DNA from: Marchantia polymorpha subsp. ruderalis
Taxonomy: Eukaryota; Streptophyta; Marchantiopsida; Marchantiales; Marchantiaceae
Direction: 5' to 3'
NCBI GenBank assembly: GCA_037833965.1
Contig: AP031352.1
Location: 7,854,501-7,918,500, forward strand
DNA: 64,000 nucleotides
In this document: in pieces, positions 51,651-61,771 of the stretch
Layout of the letters: the number at the start of each line of letters is the position of its first letter
Numbering within the stretch: the first letter of the stretch is position 1
Position numbers and translations under genes: made by a program
The notes under the pieces: generated by a model
Databases searched by the model: none
Told to the model about the DNA's origin: nothing
Seen by the model: only the letters and a program-made list of their open reading frames with translations

Positions 51651-52548
51651 ATGAGTGTGCAACTGGTATGGACGACCTATGATATGTCTTCTCAAGATGA
51701 GAGCAGCCACCAACCTGGCCTTGAGCTCAACAAAAGCTCTCTCTTGCTCATCTCTCCATTGCCACTCCTGATCTGACTTCAGCAACTGGTTCAAAGGCTT
51801 GGCTATCGCACTGAATCCCTTCACATACCTACGATAGTAGTTCGCCAAACCCATGAATGCACGAACTCTACTCACATACGTGGGACGAGAGATGCGTGCA
51901 ATAGCCTCCACCTTTGCTTGGTGAACTCCTAAACCACATGGGTATATCACATGACCCAAGTACTCAACCTTCTCCTGGAAGAACTTACACTTCCCAGGAT
52001 GTAAGCTCAAACCATGAGCCCTCAACCGCTCAAACACAATCTGCAAATGTATCTGGTGTTGCTCCACAATGTCACTAAACACCAAGATATCATCAATGTA
52101 ACATCTGACAAAATCCAGCCCCGATAGGATTCTATCCATAACCCTTTGAAACTCGGCAAGTGCATTCTTCAACCCAAAGGGTAAGAATCGTCACTTATAC
52201 AAACAATCCTTGCCGTGGGAGTTGACGCCCCCAAAACACTGTCTTGATCTTGTCCTCCTTCCGAATAGGCAACTGATGGTATCCTGCCCGAATATCCAAA
52301 GTACTAAATATCCTCGCATGTTCCACCACATCGAAGATCTACTCAGGTGTAGGCATGGCATACTTATCGGACTTCGTCTGCCGATTGATAGGACGGTAGT
52401 CTCCACACATGCGCCTATCCGTGTAGTTGCCATTTACATCCTTCTTCACCGGCATGACAGTGGCTGACGCATACTCACCATGCGATAACTCCGCTAATCC
52501 AGCCTCTAGTAGGTCCAATGTCCTACTCTGAATCAAATTTTTCTCCAT
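51648..52548 (-). pseudogene. gypsy reverse transcriptase, broken
   Basis: The segment opens with a typical RT start (LEAGLAELSHGEYASATVMPVKK, then RRMCGDYRPINRQTKSDKY), passes the DIRAGYHQ region, frameshifts near 52.19 kb, and continues through FQRVMDRIL to the catalytic YIDDILVFS and VEYLGHVI blocks and the thumb (FMGLANYYRRYVKGFS). Catalytic Asp residues are present. Several stops show it is inactive. The sequence style is of the Ty3/gypsy branch found in algae and early land plants, a judgement from memory. Confidence 0.9.
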
Positions 52549-53960
52549 CTCACTGTATCGATAAGGACGACGGAAGATTGGTGTATCACTACCCTATTCT
52601 ATCTGTATACCAGGTCCAATCAAGGAACCCAACTCCTTCACACTGAAGGCAAAACATCTTCTATAGTCTCGTAGGAATTGTGTCAATCGTCGACTCTCTC
52701 CTCCTGTGATCTGGGAACCAATCAATGGCTCCCATTACTCCTCCACAGACACACTAGAGGTAGGCAACACTGTCAATGGTTGCTACGCTACATCCTGCAA
52801 AGAAGGGTTCTCCGTACCCTCCTTTGTAGCCACCTCGACATGAGAATCCTCTCCAACTGCATGGGCTGCAACTCTAGCAAGTCCTCTCGTCACGTCCCAT
52901 GAACTCCAAGGATGAAAAATATCTCGCTTGTCGCCCCAGCCATTGCCAATACCGTCCCGGTAGGCAATGAGCTAACAAGTGATGTACTAACCATCAAATC
53001 AACGCGCAAACGGCGTTGCTCCGCCAAATCCAAGCTCACAATCCACGTCAAGCAGTTCAAGTCCATAGCTTGATCCAAAACCTGACGACGCGAAGCCTCT
53101 AAAACTGTAGCATCTGCGGTTACACCAGTCATAAATCCCATTGCACGCTCTCTCTCATCAGCGTTGGGCTCCACCAACTGATGTACTGTACTGTCCCACA
53201 GTAGTCCATGTCCACCATCACGATATGCATGTGATGTTGGATAACTGACAAATGTAGGTAAAGCCATCCGAGGTTGACCAACGCCATAGGTGACCTGTCA
53301 GCAACTCTCACTACCTTAGAGTGTCGGGAAACATCCAAGATACTGTCAACGGTGAGTGTAGGATCACACTAAACGTGATCATAGGCATGACGCAGTATCT
53401 CTCCTGGCAAAAGGTTAGTCCATCATAAACGTGCACGATGAGCACGTGATTCAACCCTCCCAGCATCCAACAATACTGCTGATTTAATCCATGCTCGGAC
53501 CTGATGGACACTTGCCATCAACTGAGTCCGAGTGTCACCCAACAATGGTATGTTCTCCAAAATGTATACTCGAGAACGTGTTTGCTGCACCTGGAGATGA
53601 CGTAACACTCGCATCATCTCTCAAAACATCCGAGATCATGCAATCCGGTCCCATGTCGAGTGCGTGTGTGTCCTTGACATGGCTAGCCCGCAATCACCAT
53701 ATCAATATGACCAACGCGGTCAAGGTCCGGCGCCCCCAGCAACAAAATGTCTGAAGGTAAGGACTTCTAATATCCTCAAACAGCTGATCGCGGCAATAAA
53801 GAAGGAAAACGCTGCATCAACAGTGCAACATGTCGTGAAGAGACTCGACGTGCAGTCTTGTCCTTCTCCACATACAAGTATCTCCGCACGAGAATACCTG
53901 ACTGCAACACTGCAGCCAAACCTGTGCTGATGCCACCAAAAAGATCCAGCAAACAAACGC
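52549..53960 (-). pseudogene. protease-to-RT linker of the gypsy polyprotein
   Basis: About 1.4 kb with several broken minus frames. The frame at 53267-52890 contains ERERAMGFMTGVTADATV and LDQAMDLNCLTWI, a block I remember as conserved between protease and RT in this gypsy branch; I cannot name a Pfam domain for it. Upstream fragments (53338-53129, 53617-53423) look like further linker pieces. The function is unknown. Confidence 0.55.
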
Positions 53961-53964
53961 ACTC

Positions 53965-54729
53965 TTAGGAATACTCCCATGCAATATGTGTAGTAACCAA
54001 TGGTGATAGCGTCTTAGAACCACATACTAGCCGGTCACCTGAATTTCTCTCTGCCTCTGCTGGTGAAGAAGCTTCACTCCAAGCCTTCTTCACCAACCTA
54101 TCAGCCTCCAGCTGTAGTGCCTGACAAGAACTCCAAAGTGAAACATCTAAGGGTGAAGGCACTATCGCTGCGAAACTCACAACCTCCTCCATATCCTCAC
54201 AGACTGGGGTATCATCGGCTGACATGTTCCCCTCTAACAAGTCCTCAGGCCAGGTGAGCACTCCGCTGAAACCCGCAACAGATGCTAAGATCGCAAATGA
54301 AGATCCAAGAGTACGATCTCGAGAAATAAATCTCACTGGCAGCTCGCTCAGACTTTTATCGCCAGATTGCCAACCAGGACGACAGGCAGCTATCTCCGTC
54401 CAATAGTCCATCCAAAAACCAATCGGATATAACACAGTTCCACCAACAAGCACATCATATGACTCTGCTGATGTAACCACCGCACGAACTCCAAACTGCG
54501 AGCTATCTTGAGGGTGATCATGCCTCAACTGCACCGCTATGCTCTCCCTGGTCATAAAGTAAGACCTATCGCTGGCGCCACCAAGGGATGTCTGGATCTG
54601 AAATGGACAAGGTTCCAACTCTGACCTCCGAATACCCAAACTAATGCATGCAACCTTGCCCAACATCAAGGGCTGTGCACCAGAATGTAGCAAAACTTTG
54701 GCCGGGACATACATTACGTGGCTGAACAC
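53965..54729 (-). pseudogene. gypsy aspartic protease region, active site altered
   Basis: A 254-codon minus frame. Near its start it reads AKVLLHSGAQPLMLG, which has the shape of the retropepsin active-site segment (D-S/T-G-A), but His stands where the catalytic Asp should be (CAT for GAT). The predicted strands FQIQTSLGG and YDVLVGGTVLYPIGFWMDY follow, the second resembling the flap/ILG end of the fold. The rest of the frame is linker. The protease is certainly inactive. Confidence 0.7.
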
Positions 54730-56696
54730 AATGGAGATCGCAAGACTGAAGTGGCCATCCGCATCACTGCACTATATGCCACGTCTGCGTCCACAACAGA
54801 TGATGTAAGAATCTTAGTTCTCACTCCAGTGTCACTAGGCGGTGCAGGCCTCATAGATGAACTGCTACTCACCTCCGACAACAAAAAGGACTGGGAAAGT
54901 CTAGACTGACGTCCACCCTCACCCCTTTGAGGATCCAACTCCACAGTCGCACCACGTGGCTCTAAAGTGCGAGCAGCACCTCTGATCACTGCAACTGATG
55001 CCTCAACCTGTGCTGCACTGGCCAAATAGGAGAAATCCTCTCCCTCGTAAGATGTGGAAGTGCTCGCCCCTAGACCAGCCATAGCAGCAAGCCTTTGCTT
55101 AATCTGAGCAGCCATAGCGCTCTCTGTGGCGGAAGTAGCACTCGCTACGGTACGCTCGATGGCACTAGTACCTCTACCGCCTCTGCCACCTCAACCACCG
55201 AGGCCTCGTGGAGCATCACCGCCACGACCTCTACCTCCAGATCTCAACTCCGGATGAAGGTCAAAACAACGTTCTCGAGGATGATCCGTTTGACCACAAT
55301 GGTCACTCGTCACCTATGCCGGCTGTGGCCTAGCCTGTGGAGTTTGTACCCCTCTCTCTTGGGGACAATCCTTCCTCATATGACCACCCCCGCATATCCA
55401 ACATGATGGTCCTTATGGCTGGCATGAAAATGTAGGCAGTGGTGGTCGCGCACTAGACTCTCTGTGACCTGAAAGATGTCATGTATGACCTCCACGACTC
55501 CCACTACCACCACCCATGGGGCGAGACTGTGATGTACTATGCGGGATACGCGAAGTAGTGGTCGTGTCTCTCGCAAATGTAGACGTCATCACCCTCTCCT
55601 CCACCATGTTCAGCTTAATCTTCTCAGAAAGAGTAAAAACATGGGATAATGTGGGTGATGAGTTGCTCATGAGAGTAGCATCACGAACTCTCCTCCGCAA
55701 CTCTCTGTCCAGAATCCGATAATAACACTAAACAGCCTGTGCCTCAGTCACACCGTGAGTAACTGAGATCAGCCGTCGCATACGAGTGTATGCCTCACAA
55801 AGACTCTCACCAGTCTTCCGCTCAAACTCTTGGAGTCTACTCAACTTCTCCGTCTTCACCCCCTGATAGTTCTTCCTCAACCTCTAAAAGAACTCAGGAA
55901 TAGGGCTAAACAAAGGTACGCCACTAGCATCTCCCCTCGTGCTGCCACCAGCAATGCTAACAGTACCGCTGCTAGCACTGGTACCAGTGGCGCCAACTGC
56001 TCCATTGGTACCCTCGCTGATGCTACTACTCACACCTCCACTGATGCCGATACTCGCACCTCCACTGGTACCCACACCACCCTGGGTAATGGATAAATAG
56101 TTTGGAGACCAATGACGTCTCCATGCATCAATCTCTGCAGCATATTCTCTCCCTAACTCATGATAATCGTCCATGGGAGGCCCCTCCAAATGCTGAAATA
56201 ACCCCTTCCACGCAAAGAAGGGTGTAAACAACGTGGGGTTACGTAGAAACTGCATATCACACCACGTGTCAAAATCATGAATAAAATCATCGAGCTCGAT
56301 GGTGCCCACTGCACCAGAGTAACGTCGAGGTCCCTTTACGGCTCCGTACATCCCGTCCATGTCCCAAATCAATGGGGTTGGAACACCAGACAATATCACG
56401 ACCGAAGACTCTGTGTCTGCAACACTCTAATACTCCTCCGCAACAACTGGCGAGATAGGTGAGGGTAGTCGATACCTCAACCCACCCTGCGTAAATCCAC
56501 CGTGGTACTCAACAGGACCACGGGACTGCTTCGTGATGATGAAACCTCAACTGGCACCACAGCCAGATCTCCACCCAATAACCCTATCCGCACCTGACGT
56601 CGTGCCGCACTGAGCTACTCTAGCCCTGCTAGATAAGGGATATGGGTAACCTAACCTGTCATCACGGCAAGAAGACTCTCAGGGTCTACTGGTCAT
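54714..56696 (-). pseudogene. gypsy gag with two zinc knuckles, broken
   Basis: The minus-strand gag frame is open from 56399 to 55884 with a capsid-like start (VGTIELDDFIHDFDTWC, FFAWKGLFQHLEG) followed by a Gly/Ser/Thr-rich stretch. After a stop, more capsid residues (ESLCEAYTRMRRLISVTHGV) appear. Then come CWICGGGHMRKDC, a CX2CX3HX4C knuckle one residue short of the usual spacing, and SDHCGQTDHPRERC, in which Ser replaces the first Cys. A possible original start is the ATG at 56696, which has stops soon after it. Gag would package element RNA. Confidence 0.75.
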
Positions 56697-59600
56697 CACT
56701 CTAGTCTCACTGTGAGAGAAACATAGATAGGCCGGCCGGTGATCAAGTCCAACCCCCTATCGACAGCACACAAGAGTAAAACTACTCCGGAAATCAGCGT
56801 CACCCTACACGGGCGTGCACCAAGAAGCAAGACTAGAGAGGATCCAAACACAAACAAACAGCTAGTAACGACTCTCCAGTCTAAAAGATACACAGCACAA
56901 AACAAGACAACACACACATGACATCGCATCGCTTCGCAATCCCGATTCGATCTCCATCGCACTCCTATCACCTTCCGCCTCCAGCGCTTACAATGACATC
57001 ACGTACACCAAGTCGCGTAGAGAATCTTCACTGTCACACTCCACCTTAAACTGAAGACTATGGTAAGTGAGACCGGATGCAAATTTCCGGACTCTTCAGA
57101 TGAGGTTCTTATAACTCTGAACCCCTAACTCTTCCCCCCTTTTTTTCACTTTTTTTTTTTCAAAGAGAGGGAATTATTTTTATACAAGTTGAAAGAGTAC
57201 ATTAGTAAAATAAAATCGTATTGCTCTCAGGACCTTTCTCCCTATACAGTTCTAAGAAAGAAAGTCTACTTGTCCTACTGACAATTTAGAGCTACTGAGA
57301 GAACAGCTCTGCCCAGTTCATCCTTCTTCCTTCATTTCCTAATGAAAGGCTTTAATCAATGATAAGTCTTCTAAGTCATCAATGCATGATTGAACTCAGA
57401 GACAAATTGCTGTAGATTTGACAATATGGTCAGCAAAGTTTATTGAAACTTTGTCATGAAAGTCAAGTGAAATATATACCACTTGATTTCCATCGAGGAC
57501 TCATTTCAGGTAGCTAACTTGTTTAACTACAAAATCCTTGTACTCTACCTCTTTCACAATTTTAAAAACTAGGGAAGCGGAAAAGTCCTCCTCTAGTTTC
57601 AAAAGAAAAGTTATCTCCTACTCATGCCTCTATGTACATTACAAGGTTTGCAAACAATTCTAGCAGCGTATAGATGGGCCACAGGAGATGAAACGTTTAA
57701 ACCACCTTTGTGAAGAGATAATACATCTTGTTGAACCTTGCTCAAAACAAGCTCAGAAACGGATTTAACCTGCCGAGTTTGATAGCCACTTATCTGTGAT
57801 TAGTTCCACTGACTTTCTCCTCTCCGAGGTTGTCACCCATCTGATGTGAAAAGAATGGGCATGGAACTGTATTTACCATCCCCTTTAGCTTTGAGCACAT
57901 CTGATCTGTACCGATTGATAGAATAATCTACGATTTGTTTTCCGTGAAGATTTCTTGGGCAGGTTGGAGATCCACTTTACAACTTACCCCCTGCCAAATG
58001 CCTTCTCATGAAAATTCTGAACCCTTTTCTTTTTTATTCCGAATCGTTACCACCTTCTAGCAAGAATGACACTAGAAGCGGAACCGCCCTGACTAGTCTA
58101 AAGTTTCACGTTCCAGGGGTGGTTCGGTTCTCCGTCCTCAGATCGTGTGATGATCTGGTTTAATGGAAATATTTCTTTAGATGTAGCCCAGGAACTAACT
58201 GACCACCAATGAAGTACCCCGATACGGCAGAAGATGGAACAGATTTTTCTTGTACTAACCTATGTATGACCAGTGGTGATGAAATCACGTTGAGTTTCCA
58301 TCATTTACATACCCACTTCAAATCGGTTCACAAACTGCATTTGAGAGGGCTTGCTGCACACCTTTTCGGCCCTCAATCTCTCCGAGCCCAGTTTATGTAT
58401 GAAAGTACAACGTGAGCAGTTTCTACTTTTGCAAGAGGTACCATAATATTCCATCTGCAAGAGATACCATGATTTGGTGCATGTAAATCTCCTCTACCCT
58501 TCAGTGTTTCACCTTTTTCTCCAACTTGGTACCCTTAGAAACCCATCATCTTCCTCTACGAATGGCCGACGGAAACTCTCAGCTACCAATTTTGAGCTGT
58601 ATGTGATTGACACGCAGAATCTGTCAAGTTCCTAGTTTTGAAAATGCTCAGTGACACCCAAAATTAGGGGCTAGGTCGAGATTTCTGAGCATGGTGGGCG
58701 ACGACTCCTTGCTGCCGCTATAACCCTGAAGTTCATCCTTGCACCACAAACAAATTTTGAGCAAATCACCCCTGAGTGAAAGAGAGGCTTGTGCCTTTCC
58801 TATCGTCATATATACCCGTGGGGAACCTCAAGGTACAGAACTGAAATCGCAGTTTGGCAGTTTCTACTAACATCTACTACTGAAAGTGAAATTTTGATTG
58901 TCCTGTTTACACTCTAGAAATTCAAGAGATGAATCATCAACTTCGAATCATTTTCTCAACCTGAACTCAATACTCTTCTCACATCCAAATTTTGGCTATT
59001 AGCGAAAGGAGAGAACGTCATGTACTCTGTGAAGATCTCAGCTTAGGTAGACGTAGAGAAGTCATCAGGTGTGAATGAAAGTCTCCCAAAGTTTCAATAC
59101 TCCTTCAAATTTCCCCGGAACTAGATCAGTCTTCGCAACAACGAAAATACCATATGTACCCACTATAGTGGCTGGTTGTAATGTTTATACAGCCAGAAGC
59201 AACCTGCCCGAACTGTCTTGACTCCCACACAGAGAGCACTGTCCACTTCAAATCAACAAACGAATTTGTTTATCCTGTCCAATTCAACTCGAATTTGAGA
59301 GATTCAAGCAGCCACGATTCCTCAAGATTATGAATCAATGCAGACAAAAACCAGAGAAATCCCCTTGAGAAATCTCATAAAGAAACTGTCAAATTCCAAT
59401 TGAAAACCACCTCAAATGATGCTTTGACATGCGACTACCATGTGATGGACAGATTTCAAGAATTCCTGTGTTCAGTTCAGAAAACTCACTTTGAACGTAA
59501 TTGCTGTCGCCAAATGGAGACAGCACGGTCCCCGACCTCGACAGAAGGTCGAAGGAGGAGGCAGGTGATGGACTGAGGAAGCACTCTGCAATTTTCCACT

Positions 59601-60032
59601 CACTTCCTAAACCTCTAGAAGAAATGACGCAATCTTTCTGCACTTCGATTTTGAAAAATTACTCTATCATAACTGTAGAAACCGTCACATACACCGAAAA
59701 TCTCCCACAAAAATTGCCATTGCTTCCGACCGACACAAACCGAACTCAGCTCTCAAAACTCACGCTGCACAAAAACTGAAATTGTGGAGTATCCCCAAAT
59801 TTAACACACGCTGTTGCAAAATCTTGCTTTCCAGCAAATCTACACATCTTTTTGCATCAAATTCTCAATTCGAAACTCCGATTCTCTCAAACACTCAACT
59901 TTTGACACCTATTGAAATTGCCCAGAGGTACACACAAACAAACCGCAAAAGGGAGAAACACACGATGAAAACATGAAGAGGCAGAACAAAACGTAAAACT
60001 GGTACACACAAAAACGTCGGGAGTTCTTCGAG
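56697..60032 (-). other. long leader region between 5' repeat and gag
   Basis: About 3.3 kb with no recognisable coding domain. At 57122-57175 the minus strand has an A-rich then G-rich purine tract, and near 57035 it reads GGTGGAG then TGTGACAGTG, similar to a polypurine tract followed by this family's LTR start. A true 5' LTR may therefore begin near 57.03 kb, and 57.1-60.0 kb may be a different, inserted sequence. A short minus frame near 57.65-57.75 kb (VSELVLSKVQQDVLSLHKGG) is unbroken for about 50 codons but unrecognised. Confidence 0.5.
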
Positions 60033-60292
60033 TGAAATAAACGGGAGATTTCCCCTGGAATTCCCGTCAGTCGATTACCCTACTGGCAAAACCGTCACCG
60101 TCCCAAACATAGTCAAGCCCAACCCACTCCACACTCAAAGACTCCAGGTCTGACGCTCACGGGCACTGCTCCCAACGCGCTAGGCTCGACTGGAAGAACT
60201 GACGTTCTTTGAGCCGTCTCTGACCTATACCCTACGACCTGAAACCCTAGGCTCAACGCTAGTTTTAGAAAAACACCAAAAACTACATGACA
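60033..60292 (-). repeat. right-hand 260 bp repeat, candidate (truncated) 5' LTR
   Basis: Direct repeat of 49106-49366 with TG and CA ends and about 92 percent identity by eye; most differences are transitions. It lacks the 117 bp LTR start present at 49367-49483. Directly to its left, 60021-60032 (minus CTCGAAGAACTC), lies where a primer-binding site would be; it does not start TGG and is no usual tRNA match. Confidence 0.65.
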
Positions 60293-61771
60293 TACCTTCG
60301 GCGCGTGATATTTTGTTTTGCGAAATATCACGTGCTGATCATCACATCGCTGCGTAGAGTCTGGCCCTGCTAAATCACTTTCTTGGGAAGAATGACACGG
60401 TAAGGTGAGGAAGATGAAAAATAGCTCGGCCTGCTGCTGGCATCAGAAAGGAGAAGGTTCAGTTTTTATGCTGGCTAGATCGTGGTGATTGAGCGATGAC
60501 TTCTGAATAGTTCAGGTTTGGGCACCCTGTGGTACCCCACTTTTGGCAATTTTGAGGAAATTAAAACATTTTTGGAAAACTGTACCCTGGCAGCATTGTA
60601 AATAGCCTTCGGTACATCAAAACAGAGTGAATCCGGAAGATCGCGGGGATTCTCGAGGGATCTTGTAGAATCTGGGATTTGGGGTGCCGCAGTAAGGACA
60701 GGCACCACCCTCCCTGCGAGCTCTGCAGTTAGGATCTCTACGGCGCAAGGCGCAAAACCCGCCTTCGGAGGTTGCGTCCGCGGCTGTAGGGAAACCCTCC
60801 ATAATTAGGTCAACCCTCGGGCGCCTTGACCAAGTTAGGATCCCGTTGGAAAGAGCTCGACGCACTGATTTCAACGAGCCCAAGAACGCTTGGAACGGAT
60901 GAGGACTTAGGGAGTTATCGCTATTGGAAGAAACGGAGGCGGTCGCCTACGGCGGAAGGGATTCGCCACCGACGCGAATTCCGCCTACGCGGAAGGGGGA
61001 ATCAAGTTTTGTCCTATGCGCGGACGAAGGCGTTCGCCTGTGCACAGGCGAAGTAGGGTTAGGGGAGGCGCGAAGTCCGCCTACGCACAGGCGAACGCCT
61101 GTGCACAGGCGCTTCGGCGTCGGCGGAAAATCCGCCTTGGGCCCTAGAAATGCGCCTTGTGAGGTAGAAAGTGTACGGCGCCTTCCGCGCCAGCGCGGCG
61201 CCGCGTACGTCGGAAGAGCCGCCAGAGTAATCAAATCGGTACGGACCATGCGGACGGGAAGGGTGGATGCGCTCTTGGACGGACGGAGTTGCGGCGGCGG
61301 AAGCGCCGACGAAGAGACAAGGAACGGACAAACTGGACGGAGACGGCTGACCACGGTCAACGCCTTCCGCGCCAGCGCGACGTAGCGCACGGAATTCGCC
61401 TGCGCACAGGCGAACGCCTGTGCACAGGAGGATGAAGTTCCGCACCGGCGGAGGATCCGCCGAGGCTCCTGCCTGCGCACAGGCAGGAGTTGAACTTTTG
61501 TCCGACATGCGGACACACGCGTCAAGGTAGAGGGGGATTGGCCGAGGGGCGGTACGAACAAGTGTACCGCGCAAGGCGGAAAACTCGCCTTCGGCGCTAC
61601 GCCCCCATGTCCGCAGGGTAATACGCTCGCGGAGTTCAAATCCGCCAATTCGAGCGTGAGAGTTTAATCGACGACGGCGGAGCGTGAAGCCGCGCGTGAG
61701 AGCGAAGACCGTTTCAGCGTACAGCCGGCGCGGCCATCAAGTGAGACGTTCTTCACGAGCAAGAGCCGACC
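60293..61771. other. GC-rich, palindrome-dense leader of the edge element
   Basis: Composition changes from mixed to GC-rich within a few hundred bases. The segment starts with a 10 bp inverted repeat (60304-60313 and 60323-60332) and contains the 90 bp block 60834-60923 shared with the 19.2 kb relic. From 60.9 kb it is packed with words such as CGCCTGTGCACAGGCG and CGCCTTCGGCG. Long overlapping frames on both strands (60924-61385 plus, 60947-61648 minus, 61059-61574 minus) follow from palindromic, stop-poor sequence and are not taken as genes. It probably serves as the 5' untranslated or promoter part of the element encoding the ORF that follows. Confidence 0.55.
61035..61489. repeat. cluster of CCTGTGCACAGG palindromes (leader)
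   Basis: Perfect 16 bp palindromes CGCCTGTGCACAGGCG lie at 61035-61050 and 61096-61111. Near-perfect versions are at 61397-61412 and 61415-61428, and a 24 bp version with one centre mismatch is at 61466-61489. Each could form a hairpin or be a symmetric binding site. Confidence 0.85.

Larger units (their letters stand above)
49106..60292 (-). mobile_element. decayed Ty3/gypsy retrotransposon with integrase-PHD fusion
   Basis: On the minus strand the order is repeat at 60033-60292, a long leader, gag with zinc knuckles, protease, a lineage-specific linker, RT, RNase H, integrase, PHD finger, polypurine tract and LTR. That is the Ty3/gypsy order. Every domain carries stops or frameshifts, so the copy is dead. 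The 260 bp repeat pair at the ends begins TG and ends CA and is about 92 percent identical by eye. The element (11.2 kb) is long for gypsy because of 3.3 kb between the right-hand repeat and gag, which may include another insertion. No target-site duplication is visible (ACAAC left, TACCT right). Confidence 0.8.

Noticed and set aside
60834..61500. CRISPR-like array from repeated palindromes
   Set aside because: Spacing is irregular, repeats are self-palindromic 12-16 mers without unique spacers of constant length, and the DNA is a plant chromosome.
60947..61648. 233-codon minus ORF and overlapping frames (60924-61385 plus, 61059-61574 minus) in the leader
   Set aside because: Three mutually overlapping frames over palindromic repeats; the translations are runs of the repeat words in different phases. 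Treated as non-coding leader.
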